Source of the DNA: Ophiothrix spiculata
Lineage: Eukaryota > Echinodermata > Ophiuroidea > Amphilepidida > Ophiotrichidae
DNA length: 40,373 nt
Reading direction: 5' to 3' (one strand)
Assembly (NCBI GenBank): GCA_000969725.1
Contig: JXSR01S032813.1
The notes under the pieces are model-generated. The model made no database searches and was not told the DNA's origin. It worked only from the letters and a program-made list of their open reading frames with translations. This document shows, in pieces, positions 9,319 through 21,159 of this stretch (positions are counted from its first letter, which is position 1; each line of letters begins with the position of its first letter). A program made the translations under genes and the position numbers.

Positions 9319-9946
9319 CACTCATATTTCTGCCGAGTCAAATTTGACTCGGAAAGGGTTAAATTTGACTCGGAATCTGAGTCCGCCGGGAGCCAACACT
9401 TTCCGGGTCAGATTGACTCGGATTTCTGGGTCAAAGAAAGTGACCCTGGATTTAGGGTCAACTTGATTGACCCAGGCAGGGGTCAAATTTGACACAGAAA
9501 GAGTCAAATTTGACTCGGATTTCCGTATCAAAATTGACTTGGATCAGGGTAATAACCATATGCAAGGATGATGAATCAAATATCAGCATCTCTAGCCCTT
9601 CTCAAAGGGAACCAGACCATATTATATGGTATTTGAGCAATATCGAGAAGTGTCACATCATCATGAGGTACCGCTGTAGTCAAGAGTGCAATGACTAGCT
9701 CTAAGTAAGCCTCAAATAGTGAATTAGCACCAGCTGAGATGTTTAGAAGGGCTACCTAAATATAGTATATATTTTCTGTGGTGTTTATAGCGGTAATTTT
9801 GACCCGGATTCCGAGTACCTGTTTTAGTGGTTCCGACTTGAGTGACTCAGAACTGTGCCGAATGTCTAAATTTGACTCGGATTAGGGTGAAAAAAAATGT
9901 GACTCGGCATCCGAGTCATAATTTTGACTCGGCAGAAATATGAGTG
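9319..9946. mobile_element. TA-flanked TIR element with iterated TTTGACTCGG motif
   Basis: The TIR begins CACTCATATTTCTGCCGAGT at both ends, flanked by TA (9317-9318, 9947-9948), which fits a Tc1/mariner-like non-autonomous element. At least a dozen GACTCGG/GAGTCA/GGGTCA variants in both orientations crowd the first and last 200 bp. The middle (about 9550-9780) lacks them. Confidence 0.65.
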
Positions 9947-9985
9947 TAGTACTATAGAATTCCATTCATAAAAAACAATGTGCAG

Positions 9986-10352
9986 TCAAAGTAATGGCTC
10001 CCACTTTTTAAAATACATTTCCAATTTCCCTTTGTTAATTGCAATTTGTTTCTCCACGTTTTGATTAAAATAAACCCACTCTTCAAAATCTTTAAAGAAG
10101 AGCGCAGAATCTTGAACACGGCATCTAGAAATATGCCTCTTGGCTAAAATCAAAATCATATTAAGAAAAACATTTAAATTTGTTTCCATACTGTCAATAC
10201 CAAGACAAATAACTTTATAGGTGATATCAATTTGTTTTGGCCAACAACAAATTCTGCAGTCAATTACGCCAGGCTTTGTTGAACGAAAAATAGTCGTTGT
10301 TATATGGTCAAGAAAATTAAGCTTATTCAGTAATGCGCTTATTCTGTTCTTC
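9986..10352 (-). pseudogene. C-terminal fragment of an L1-like LINE ORF2
   Basis: The minus strand reads for about 120 codons from near 10352 to a stop at 9986. Its pattern is that of the L1/Tx1 C-terminal tail: VIDCRICCW, then VICLGID, NMILILAKRHISRC, and a final KLEMYFKKWEPLL. No RT motifs remain upstream, where stops appear, so it is a 5'-truncated, decayed copy. The assignment rests on motif pattern only. Confidence 0.5.
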
Positions 10353-11374
10353 TACTATTTCAGTATGATTCATCAACATTGATTTGTTTAATTTATTGGA
10401 TTATTCATATTTATCAACTTCAAACAAATGAATAAAAATGAAATACATGAAAAAAATCTGATAAAATTTCAAACTAGCTTTTTTAATCCATCGTTTAGGT
10501 TTGTCATTTAGCCCATTTTTTCCATTTAAGGCTGACTTTGATGTTAAATTCTGCTAAATGTACGAACAATGATATCAGACCGTAGCACATTAAAGGCACT
10601 AGCCTAGATTCCACTTAGAATGAAAAAACTTATGGAAATGCTTTAAATAAAGCTTAAAAGTGTAGTCAAATCAAAAAAGTACAAAAATGTACACAGAAAT
10701 GGCTCAAACTGACAGCAAATTGATTTGCAATATATCTATATGTGTTGGTGGTGTGACTATCCAGTGTTTTCTAAATCCTAAATTTGTACCTCAATCTGGA
10801 TTTACCAGATAAAAGATCGAATGAAGCTCTTATAGATAAGTAAATACATATCAAAAGAGAAACAATTTTATCAAAAATAATTTTGTTTACCCATCACAGG
10901 TGTAGAAACAAGTTTTTTTTTTAAGATTTGAAACTAGAAACACTTTTAGAAGTATTTTTTGTCGCCGGCGACAAAAAATACAACTGGTAAATAATTTCAT
11001 TTTTCTCCTCTGTTACACATATTCAGCGGAAACTACTGGTAGGATATGTTGGTATAATCATGTACTATCGATACATGTGAAAAAAATATATAGTCAGAAA
11101 ATCAGTGGACATGATCTAGGCCAGTCCCTTTAAATAATGAAAACGGGATCTCGTAATATTTACCTTAATTATCCTTTCATGAATATACAATTATTTTGGA
11201 AAATATCTTTATGCAAGTACATCCCGATATAATTATTAATGACAAAACAAACGCGAAAGCAGTAGGCCTAAGATAAGCATTACAGATGAATCCTACTAAT
11301 AACTTTTCCTGTAGATAAATATCAGTCGTAAATATATTTTAAAATTTTATCTTCCATTTTTTCCAATTCTACAG
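10353..11374. other. AT-rich non-coding stretch, likely intron of the NLR gene
   Basis: No coding signal. It ends in a good 3' splice site: a T-rich run, then TTCTACAG at 11367-11374. The only marked feature is a 30-bp perfect palindrome (10952-10981). Confidence 0.6.
10952..10981. repeat. 30-bp perfect palindrome
   Basis: GTATTTTTTGTCGCC followed directly by its reverse complement, with no spacer and no mismatch. It is GC-rich only at its centre (GTCGCCGGCGAC). Confidence 0.85.
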
Positions 11375-14300
11375 ATCAACAAGTGGCGGCTTGGGAGGAC
11401 CAACTAGCCGCCATTTACAAGCAAGACCGTGGCCAGCTTTCATTTATTCCTGGAGTCTCGGAAAATGTTCCATCCGATCAGTTTTTTGTAGAATTAAAAC
11501 TTGTCGAAAAGGAACAATTTCCGACTGCAGTGAAAAAGGTAGAATTTGAAATTTATACTGACTTACTTAGTATTAAGAACAAAGAGGGCGTAGCTTTAAA
11601 TCATAAAGTGGTTGCGGGATTACCTGGCACTGGCAAGACAAGTCTGATATCAAGACTTGCATATCAGTGGGCAAAATATAAAGAAATCACCAGTCAAGGG
11701 CGGGGGTCAAACTCAGGATCGGGCTCGAAGAAGCAAGATCTTTTGAAATCTTTGGACTGCTTTAAACCGTACAAACTCGCTTTTGCTCTTGATATCAGAA
11801 AATTCAAACCTGATGAAGACCTCATTGATGCTATAAAAGGACAACTCTTGCCCCGTGAATCAAAAGAAGATTTGGGCAATTATCTCACGACCAACGCCAA
11901 ACATTGCTTGTTCCTATTTGATGGGTTTGATGAAATAGGTCAAAACAACAAGATCTTAAGTGATAACCTGTTGAAAGGGAACGCTGTAATAATAACAACG
12001 AGAAACAATCGATTGGACCATTTTCATGATTCGCATTGCGGATACGTTCAGGTAGGTCTTTATGGCTTTTCTGATTTGAGCATTAACGAGTTTGTTAAGT
12101 GTTTTTTCAGTGATCCAGATGGTCAAGTAACCACTGACATAGATGTATTTCTAGATGCAATAAGGAAAAATAAATCAATCAAGGAGCTTTCTCATTTCCC
12201 ATTACTTCTTGCAATGATGTGTGTTCTTTGGCGGGAAAAGAAATCCATTCCAAGTACAGTTGGGGCTATGTACAAAGAGATCACAGAATATATGGTAAGG
12301 CACTGGAAATACAGAGAGAAGTCAGCCACACCAATTGTTGACTTTAAGAAACAAGAAGGGTTAGATGATATATTAATAGGGTTAGGTGACACAGGTCTCC
12401 GCGCCTTGTTAGATATACAGTTAACAAAATCTCAATTAATTTTTGATCCAAAGGATTTTAGTTCTCCTGAAATGGTAGAGAAAGGTTGTACTCTTGGTCT
12501 GTTGACAAAAGATCACTCTGTAAGTGGTTTTGATAAGGTCACAAATATATCTTTCATACATAAAACATTTCAAGAATACTGCGCTGCTTTGTATTTGACA
12601 GACCTCGCAGAAAATAAACACAACACATTTAAGCTCTATTTATCCAAAATGAATATCGATGAAACTGAATATGTGCTACGATTTGCATGTGGAATGAATG
12701 AAGCTGTAGCCAAAGACGTTTTGGAATATGCAGTAAATTGCAGAGTAGAACAGGGTGCTAGTGAAGCTTGGAGACTTCCATTAATTCTACTTTTTGAAGC
12801 TGAATCGGTTTTTGGTTTCAATAAGTCAATGCAAGATCTGTTAAGGCCATTAGGTTCGAGTAACATTACTTTACCGGGATATGGAGAAATATACCAAATC
12901 ATTCAGTACTACGCGCAAAGAGACGACACATCTGATACATGGATAAGCTTTGTACAAGAGGCTACAATAATATGCAGGATAGGAGGTATATCAAATGAAA
13001 TGCTACTATTACTGCAGCATTTTAGAAACATACGAATCTTAAGAATACAATTACACAAGTATTATATTTCAATTGGTAATGTTACCTTAAACAATATCAA
13101 GTCCATATGCAATCATTGCCCCTCAATTGAAGTCCTTGATTTTGATGATGATATCAAATGTGATATAGCAGTCATCAAAGCAATCCTATGTGCCAATTCA
13201 CATCTCACTACTCTTGCTATACCTCCTGAACCCGGATACGATACTAATGTAGCTATTCTACGTAAATCCAAATCCAAGCCTATAACGAATGTAACTGTCC
13301 TTGGAGAGGTTTTACAAATAATTAGGGAAAGGTCGGGAAAAATTACAAAATTATCACTAAGTGGACAGGATGTGAATGATGCATTTGTTCGATATATACA
13401 CCCATTCTGTCATTCTCTGACTAAATTGGCTATTGAAACTACAAGTCTTACCGCAGTTGGGCTTCAAACTCTTTTTGAAAAGATGACCATTGATGGTAAG
13501 ACACAAGCTCTTTCATTTCAGTTCACATGCCTTGATTTATCCAATAATAACATTGGGTCAGATGGGGCCAAGATACTATCAGCATCATTCAAACACATGT
13601 CAAGGCTACAAATCCTTGATTTGTCGCATAATGATTTAAAATCGGATGGTGCAAAAGCTCTGTCACAATCATTACAACACATGCCACAGCTCACAAGGCT
13701 TGACTTATCACATAATTGCATTGAATTAGATGGCGTGCAAGCTCTGACGGCAACGTTTCAACACATACCACAGCTCAAAGAACTTGATTTGTCACACAAT
13801 AACATAGGATCAGCTAATAGCCAAACACAGACAATATCATTCCAACACATGCCAGAGCTCACAATGATTAATTTGTCACATAATGAAATTGGATCAGATG
13901 ACTCTGAAGCACAACCAATATTGTTTAAACAAATACCGAACCTTAGAAAGCTTGATTTGTCACATAATAACATCGGATCAGACTTCGCTCAGGCTCTTTC
14001 AACATCACTCCAACACATGTTGAAGCTTGAGAAGCTTTATTTGTCCCATAATAACATAGGATCAGATGGTGGTCACGTACATACACTATCATTCCAAAAA
14101 ATGCCAAAGCTCAAATTTCTTGATTTGTCACACAATAAAATAGGATCACAAGGTGGCACAGCAAAGACAATATCATTCCAAGACATGGAAGAGCTCGAAG
14201 AAATTAATTTGTCATATAATTACATTGGATTAGATCATGCACAATCAGTTATATTCAAACAAATACCGAAGCTCGAGAAGCTCAATTTGTCATATAACAA

Positions 14301-17300
14301 CATCGGATCAGACTTGGCTCAGGCTCTTTCAACATCACTCCAACACATGTTGAAGCTTGAGAAGCTTTATTTGTCCCATAATAACATAGGATCAGATGGT
14401 GGTCACGTACAGACACTATCATTCCACAAAATGCCAAAGCTCAAATATTTTGATTTGTCAAACAATAAAATAGGATCGCAAGGTAGCACAGCAAAGACAA
14501 TATTATTCCAACACATGGAAGAGCTCGAAATTATTGATTTGTCATATAATAACATTGGATTAGATCCTGCACAATCAGTAATATTCAAACAAATATCGAA
14601 GCTCGAAAACCTCGACTTGTCACATAATAACATTGGATCAGACTTTGCTCAGACTTTGTCAAATTCACTCCAACACATGTTGAAGCTAGAGAAGCTTTAT
14701 TTGTCCCATAATAACATAGGATCAGATGGTGGTCACGTACAGACACTATCATTCCACAAAATGCCAAAGCTCAAAAATCTTGATTTGTCAAACAATAAAA
14801 TAGGATCACAAGGTAGCACAGCAAAGACAATATCATTCCAAGACATGGAAGAGCTTACAAGGATTAATTTGTCATATAATAACATTGGATTAGATCCTGC
14901 ACAATCAGTAATATTCAAACAAATACCGAAGCTCGAGAAGCTCAATTTGTCATATAACAACATCGGATCAGACTTGGCTCAGGCTCTGTCAGCATCACTC
15001 CAACACATGTTAAAACTAGAAAACCTTGACTTGTCACATAATAACATTGGATCAGACTTTGCTCAGACTTTGTCAAATTCACTCCAACACATGTTGAAGC
15101 TAGAGAAGCTTTATTTGTCCCATAATAACATAGGATCAGATGGTGGTCACGTACAGACACTATCATTCCACAAAATGCCAAAGCTCAAATATTTTGATTT
15201 GTCAAACAATAAAATAGGATCGCAAGGTAGCACAGCAAAGACAATATTATTCCAACACATGGAAGAGCTCGAAAAAATTGATTTGTCATATAATAACATT
15301 GGATTAGATCCTGCACAATCAGTAATATTCAAACAAATACCGAAACTCGGAAACCTCGACTTGTCACATAATAACATTGGTTCAGACTTTGCTCAGACTT
15401 TGTCAAATTCACTCCAACACATGTTGAAGCTAGAGAAGCTTGATTTGTCCTATAATAATATTGGATCAGATGGTGGTCACGTACAGACACTATCATTCCA
15501 AAAAATGCCAAAGCTCGATAATCTTGATTTGTCACACAATAAAATAGGATCAAAAGGTAGCACAGCAAAGACAATATTATTCCAAGACATGGAAGAGCTC
15601 AGAATGATTAATTTGTCACATAATGAAATTGGAACAAATGACTCTGAAGCACAACCAATATTGTTTAAACAAATACCGAACCTCAAGAAGCTTGATTTGT
15701 CACATAGTAATATCGGATCAGACTTGGCTCAGACTCTTTCAGGATCACTCCAACACATGTTGAAGCTAGAGGAGCTTGATTTGTCCCATAATAACATAGA
15801 ATCAGATGGTGGTCACGTACATACACTATCATTCCAAAAAATGCCAAAGCTCAAATATCTTGATTTGTCACACAATAAAATAGGATCACAAGGTAGCACA
15901 GCAAAGACAATATCATTCCAAGACATGGAAGAGCTCGAATATATTAATTTGTCATATAATAACATTGGATCAGACTTTGCTCAGGCTCTGTCAGCATCAC
16001 TCCGACACATGTTGAAGCTAAAGAATCTTGATTTGTCCCATAATAACATAGGATCAGATGGTGGTCACGTACAAACACTATCATTCCACAAAATACCAAA
16101 GCTCAAATATCTTGATTTGTCACACAATAAATTAGGATCACAAGGTAGCACAGCAAAGACAATATTATTCCAAGACATGGAAGAGCTCAGAAAGATTGAT
16201 TTGTCATATAATAACATTGGATTAGATAATGCACTATCAGTAATATTCAAACAAATACCAGAGCTCAAAGAGCTTGATTTGTCACATAATAACATCGAAT
16301 CTGACTTGGCTCAGACTCTTTCAGGATCACTCCAACACATGTTGAAGCTAAAGAATCTTGATTTGTCCCATAATAACATTGGATCAGATGGTGGTCACGT
16401 ACATACACTATCATTCCAAAAAATGCCAAAGCTCGATAATCTTTATTTGTCACACAATAAAATAGGATCAAAAGGTAGCACAGCAAAGACAATATTATTC
16501 CAAGACATGGAAGAGCTCAGAAAGATTGATTTGTCATATAATAAAATAGGATTCGATCATGCACAATCAGTAATATTCAAACAAATACCGAAGCTCGAGA
16601 AGCTCAATTTGTCACACAATAAAATAGGATCACAAGGTAGCACAGCAAAGACAATATTATTCCAAGACATGGAAGACCTCGAAGAGATTAATTTGTCATA
16701 TAATAACATTGGATCAGATTTTGCACAATCAGTAATATTCAAACAAATACCGAAGCTCGGAAACCTCGACTTGTCACAAAATAACATTGGATCTGATGGA
16801 GTGCAAATATTGGCAGCATCATTCCAACACATACCACAGCTCGGGTGGCTTGATTTGTCACATAATAACATTGGATCTGATGGAGTTAACATATTGGCAT
16901 CATCATTCCAANNNNNNNNNNNNNNNNNNNNNNNNNNNNNNNNNNNNNNNNNNNNNNNNNNAGCTTGATTTGTCACATAATAACATTGGATCTGATGGAG
17001 TGCAAATATTGGCAGCAACATTCCAACACATACCACAGCTCGGGTGGCTTTATTTGTCACATAATAACATTGGATCTGATGGAGTTAACATATTGGCATG
17101 ATCATTCCAACACATACCACAGCTCGGGTGGCTTGATTTATCACATAATAACATTGGATCTGATGGAGTGCAAGTATTGGCAGCAACATTCCAACACATA
17201 CCACAGCTCTATGTTCTTGATTTGTCACATAATAACATTAGATCTGATGGAGTGCAAATATTGGCAACATCATTCAAACACACACCAAAGCTCTGGAGCC

Positions 17301-18679
17301 TTGGTTTGTCACATAATAACATTGGATCTGATGGAGTGCAAATATTGGCAACATCATTCAAACACATACCAGAGTGGCTTCATTTGTCACATAATAACAT
17401 TGGATCTGATGGAGTGCAGATATTGGCATCATCATTCAAACACATACCAGAGCTCAGGTGGCTTCATTTGTCACATAATAACATTGGATCTGATGGAGTG
17501 CAAATATTGGCAACATCATTCAAACACATACCACAGCTCGGGTGGCTTGATTTGTCACATAATAACATTGGATCTGAAGGAGTGCAAATATTGGCAACAT
17601 CATTCAAACACACACCAAAGCTCTGGAGCCTTGGTTTGTCACATAATAACATTGGATCTGATGGAGTGCAAATATTGGCAACATCATTCAAACACATACC
17701 ACAGCTCTATGAGCTTAATTTGTCACATAATAACATTGGATCTGATGGAGTGCAAATATTGGCAGCAACATTCCAACACATACCACAGCTCAGGCGGCTT
17801 GATTTGTCACATAATAACATTGGATCTGACGGAGTGCAGACATTGTCACAATCATTCCAACACATACCACAGCTCTGGACACTTGATTTGTCACATAATA
17901 ACATTGGCTCTAATGGAGTGCAAATATTGGTGGAATCATTTCAACACATACCAAAGCTTAAAAAGCTTCATTTATCACAAAATGACATTGGATCACATGG
18001 TGCTCAAACACTTGCAGCATCACTTGAACAAATTCCGCAGCTTATAGAGCTAAACGTTTCACATAATGAAATGGGATCAGATGGTATTAAATCACTCTCA
18101 CCATCATTTCAATGCATACCACACCTTAAAGCACTAGACGTTTCAAATAATAACATTGGATCAAATGGTATTGAAGTACTGAGGGCGTCACTTAAATACA
18201 TTGGGCTGCTTAAACATCTGAATTTGTCAAATAACAACATTGGATCAAACGGCGCTCAAGAACTGGCAGCATCATTTGAACAAATTCCATGGATAACAGA
18301 GCTAGACATTTCACATAATAATATTGAATCAGATGGCATTAGCGCACTACTGACATCATTCAGTCATATGAGACAACTCAAAGACATCAAACTGTCCAGC
18401 AATCCTATAGGACCGGTTGATGTTGAGAAAATATTCAAGCATCTTTCTGATATGCAATGTTTAGATACTATTTCTATGGAGAAATTGAGAACTGAGTCAA
18501 AAACCAGTACTAGTGATTATCCCCTATTACTGAGTTGTATGGAGGCACTGCAATCTATCTGCAGTGGAAAGGAAAAAGGCGAGGATGATAGCAGTCGTGA
18601 TGGAGAGTACTGGTTTGATATGGTGCTAGACAAGAGACAAATTGATACAGTAAAGGCGATTGTGAATGAATGGGGATGA
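11375..18679 (+). CDS. NACHT-LRR (NLR) receptor, large 3' exon
   Basis: Intracellular innate-type sensor: the NACHT ATPase drives oligomerisation and the LRRs bind ligand. The visible reading frame starts behind a splice acceptor (AG at 11373-11374) with no ATG, so upstream exons, perhaps a Death-fold domain, are missing. Counting from 11383, Walker A is GLPGTGKTS (residues 79-87) and Walker B LFLFDGFDEI (176-185). Sensor-like VIITTRNNRL, a winged-helix stretch (FPLLLAMMCVLWREK) and FIHKTFQEYCAALYLT follow. LRRs of 26-28 residues (LDLSHNNIGSDG type, ribonuclease-inhibitor class) run from about residue 650 to the end, about 60 in all. Oddities are the 50-N gap at 16912-16961, an in-frame TGA at 17099-17101 and a C-terminus altered by a 91-bp repeat. 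It may be functional with an assembly error, or a recent pseudogene. Confidence 0.85.
13965..16760 (+). repeat. Higher-order LRR array, 330-bp unit of four LRR types
   Basis: GGTCACGTAC marks the unit at 14071, 14401, 14731, 15145, 15475, 15811, 16063 and 16393. The spacing is 330 bp in four of seven intervals. The other three are 414, 336 and 252 bp, roughly 330 plus or minus one 84-bp LRR. Each unit encodes LRRs of 28, 28, 26 and 28 residues: SDGGHVxTL, SQGSTAKTI, LDPAQSVI and SDxAQxLS types. High similarity implies recent unequal exchange. Confidence 0.85.
16783..17960 (+). repeat. 84-bp LRR monomer array spanning the assembly gap
   Basis: Near-identical 28-codon LRRs (SDGVQILAxSF-HIPQL). 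About 13 copies are visible on the two sides of the gap. One copy near 17375 has lost two codons. Such similarity explains why the assembly failed here. Confidence 0.85.
16912..16961. other. Assembly gap (50 N)
   Basis: Exactly 50 Ns, probably a placeholder of arbitrary length. The LRR frame differs on the two sides only because of this length, so no frameshift can be inferred and the number of missing LRRs is unknown. Confidence 0.95.
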
Positions 18680-18912
18680 TAGTAGTCGTGAAGGAGAGTA
18701 CTGGTTTGATATGGTGCTAGACAAGAGACAAATTGATACAGTGAAGGCGATTGTGAATGAATGGGGATGATAGTAGTCGTGAAGGAGAGTCCTGGTTTGA
18801 TATGGTGCTTGACAAGACACAAATTGATACAGTGAAGGCGATTGTGAATGAATGGGGATGATAGTAGTCATGATGGAGAGTTCTGGTTTGATGTAGTGCT
18901 AGACAGGAGATA
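18583..18912 (+). repeat. 91-bp tandem repeat at the NLR C-terminus (about 3.6 copies)
   Basis: GGATGAT recurs at 18583, 18674, 18765 and 18856, exactly 91 bp apart. Since 91 is not a multiple of three, the first copy reads into an early stop (NEWG, TGA at 18677). The last, partial copy would read DDSSHDGEFWFDVVLDRR and stop at TAA, which may be the ancestral end. Confidence 0.85.
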
Positions 18913-19029
18913 ATGCTACAAAGGTCAGTTTTGGTTTATAACTGGCCTTTGCTGATAGGTCAATTACTTTACAGCTTCAGATAGCAGCTCTACAGATCCT
19001 TGCTTCCTTAATATATGTTAAATACTCAG

Positions 19030-19460
19030 TATGCTCTAAACCGTAGGGACTACGGCAACAACCAGATTTAATTGCATGAAGAGTGTCTGATTGAACTTGA
19101 GTTGCAGAACATCTGTCGTGTGGTTCAGATCTTTTGTCATGGCATGTCATTTCAAAGTCAAAAAAGAACGTTCAAAATGTCGACTGTATGTTGTCAATAT
19201 CATATCAGTGTCACAACTCTTGAACCCTTGTCCATACACGGACAAACTTTGGACAAAAAATAACCTCAGACCCAGTATGTGTCCAGGTGGAGTTTGGTCA
19301 AGGTCACTTTGAGGTCAAAAGATATTTTGAGGACAAATTAATTTTAGTAAATCATCCTACATGCGCAATAAATAGGTCAATATCTAGGATGTGTCTTGTT
19401 GGGGTGACGTCAAAGTCATCTTAGTTTTAAAATGGTCATTTAAAGTCAAATTTTCAGAAT
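19030..19460 (+). repeat. Diverged relative of the 7.7-8.1 kb GGTCA repeat
   Basis: It begins with an ACCGTAGGGACTACGGCAAC stretch that parallels ACCGTAAGACCTACGGTAAC at 7697. It then shows CAACTCTTGAACCCTTG, GGTCAAGGTCACTTTGAGG and later TCATTTAAAGTCAAATTTTC. The order is the same as in the other copy, with heavy divergence. Confidence 0.65.
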
Positions 19461-20186
19461 ATGCTTCTCTTCAATATGTGTGCTATTATAGCTGCTAACT
19501 CTTTCAGAAATTTTAGTGCAATATCGTTCAGTATTCTGTATCTTGTATGTATTTTATTTATAACCAAGATCCGCATAGAGTAACCCCTTTGTTAATTTCT
19601 TGACACCCTGTATATAGTTACAAGGCATACCCAAGTGTAATTCTTGGTGATTTTTTAATATTTTGCCGAGAATGTGGATTTAAATAATTATTAAAGTCGG
19701 TGCAACAATTCAGACTCATGTAAACAGCATTCCGCGTTGTAGGGTCCTGTGATATGTATATACAAGCTGCACCCTGCACTTTCTGTACTATTTTAGGAAT
19801 TGCAGCATCGACTTTAAATGAATCTTCTACACCCCAAAGTAAAATAGCATTATTTCAGTCAAAGCAGGACTATAATAGTTTTAACCTACAGATATATCTT
19901 AAAAAGTCAGTATAAGTTTCTTATGTGCTGCATGAATAAATTTCATGAGAATATTATTTTTACTTGCCCGCTTTAAAGTATTATTAATCATGGTCTAAAA
20001 TTACAAAACGTTTCCAGTAGAACTAAGCATACACTGATGATTTTGATATAACGACAAACCTCAAGGTCTAGTACTTTGTACATCAAAATGGTCTTTGTGG
20101 ACCTTGAAAAGTATTAATTTTCTTCAAAAGGTATTAATTTGGATTTCCTGAATTTCCTGAAATCTATTTAGAATTGTGTTTAATTT
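19461..20186. other. AT-rich non-coding DNA
   Basis: No gene, TIR pair or array recognised. CACCCTGTATATAG at 19606-19619 resembles, in reverse, the TATACAGGGTG start of the repeat at 22751. Confidence 0.5.
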
Positions 20187-20458
20187 CAAACCAAATTATA
20201 TTTATTAATGCAGTACATAAAGTGTTTTATTCTACTTAGTGATTTGATATGTGTATAGTGCTTTTGTGAATCCAGCCTTCTTATAGGCCTACTGTATTTA
20301 TTAATGCAGTATATAAGTATTTCATTTTAATATATATATTGAATGTATATGTATATAGTGCTGTTGTGATCCAGCTTTCGTATATTTTTTATTGCAGTAT
20401 TATATTGTATTTCATTTTACTTTGTGATTTTATATGTATATAGTGTTTTTTGTGATTT
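20187..20458. repeat. Three imperfect tandem units of about 75-105 bp
   Basis: TTTATTAATGCAGTA-like starts and ATATGTATATAGTGCT-like middles recur three times (about 20187, 20293 and 20384), with GTGATCCAGC in two units. AT-rich and non-coding. Confidence 0.6.
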
Positions 20459-20576
20459 ATCAATATGCCAGAGCCATGTGTGGGCGGATGCTGATACACA
20501 CCATTTTAGGGGCACTTAAAACTCAACCGGCTGTTGATCAACCGGATCACTCAGAACTGTCGGTGTCATGAATGCA

Positions 20577-20714
20577 ACAGTCCTACCCATTTATTGTCCG
20601 GGTACCTATATATCTGTATAGTATGTACTTTGTACGTGTATTGATCACACATCAAGGTCACGCTTTACTCCGTTGAAGTCAATGGAGGGGGGACAATAAC
20701 ATGGGTAGGACTGT
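20577..20714. mobile_element. 138-bp MITE, TIR ACAGTCCTACCCAT
   Basis: ACAGTCCTACCCAT...TTATTGTCC at the left is matched in reverse at the right (GGACAATAACATGGGTAGGA, then CTGT). The TIR is about 23 bp. TSD unclear. Confidence 0.65.
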
Positions 20715-20728
20715 ACCATTCATTACAG

Positions 20729-20928
20729 CCGCCCTGGACAAAATCGAGTACAAAAATAGTACAACATCCCTAAGGTGCACATTTGGAACACAATTATAGT
20801 ACAGTTTTAGTACAAATATAGTACAAATTTGTGTACTATAAATGTACTCAAATTGTACTTAAATAATGTTCCAAATGTGCACCTTAGGAATGTTGTACTA
20901 TTTTTGTACTCGATTTTTTCCAGGGCGG
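20729..20928. mobile_element. 200-bp MITE with about 60-bp TIRs
   Basis: CCGCCCTGGACAAAATCGAG is mirrored by CTCGATTTTTTCCAGGGCGG at the right end. The arms stay paired through AGTACAACAT and AAGGTGCACATTTGGAACA. GTAC-containing motifs fill the middle. Confidence 0.8.
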
Positions 20929-21159
20929 TTCCGGGCGGTGGACCATTAGTGGAATCGGTCGCTGAAGAAATTGTCTGAAATAATAATATGAAAAATGTTG
21001 ACATTGTATGTTTTATTGTATAATTATAGTTATCACCAGGAGTATGGATGTAAGCTGTATTTATGATTATACCATATTTGAGGTGACATATTATTATGTT
21101 TAATGATGTTATAACTTGTACGGTGCTTTTATGAATCTCACCACTTGTCAGGTACATGT

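Larger units (their letters stand above)
20509..20950. mobile_element. Remnant Harbinger-like MITE broken by two nested MITEs
   Basis: GGGGCACTTAAAACTCAACC after TTA (20506-20508) resembles the TIR of the 4007 element. Beyond the two insertions, GGGCGGTTCCGGGCGGTGG (20922-20940) resembles its GGGCGGTT-rich interior. Confidence 0.5.

Noticed and set aside
17099-17101. TGA as a selenocysteine or read-through codon
   Set aside because: Sister repeats have TCA at the same place, so a point change or assembly error is simpler.
13518-17904. Many minus-strand open frames (MLLCDKS...CxND type) across the LRR region
   Set aside because: They are antisense shadows of the LRR repeats: the same 84-bp unit read backwards, with no start context or independent features.
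16965-18047. 360-codon plus-strand frame reading HIITLDLMECKYWQ repeats
   Set aside because: Out-of-frame reading of the same LRR monomers; the LDLSHNNIGSDG frame is the real one.
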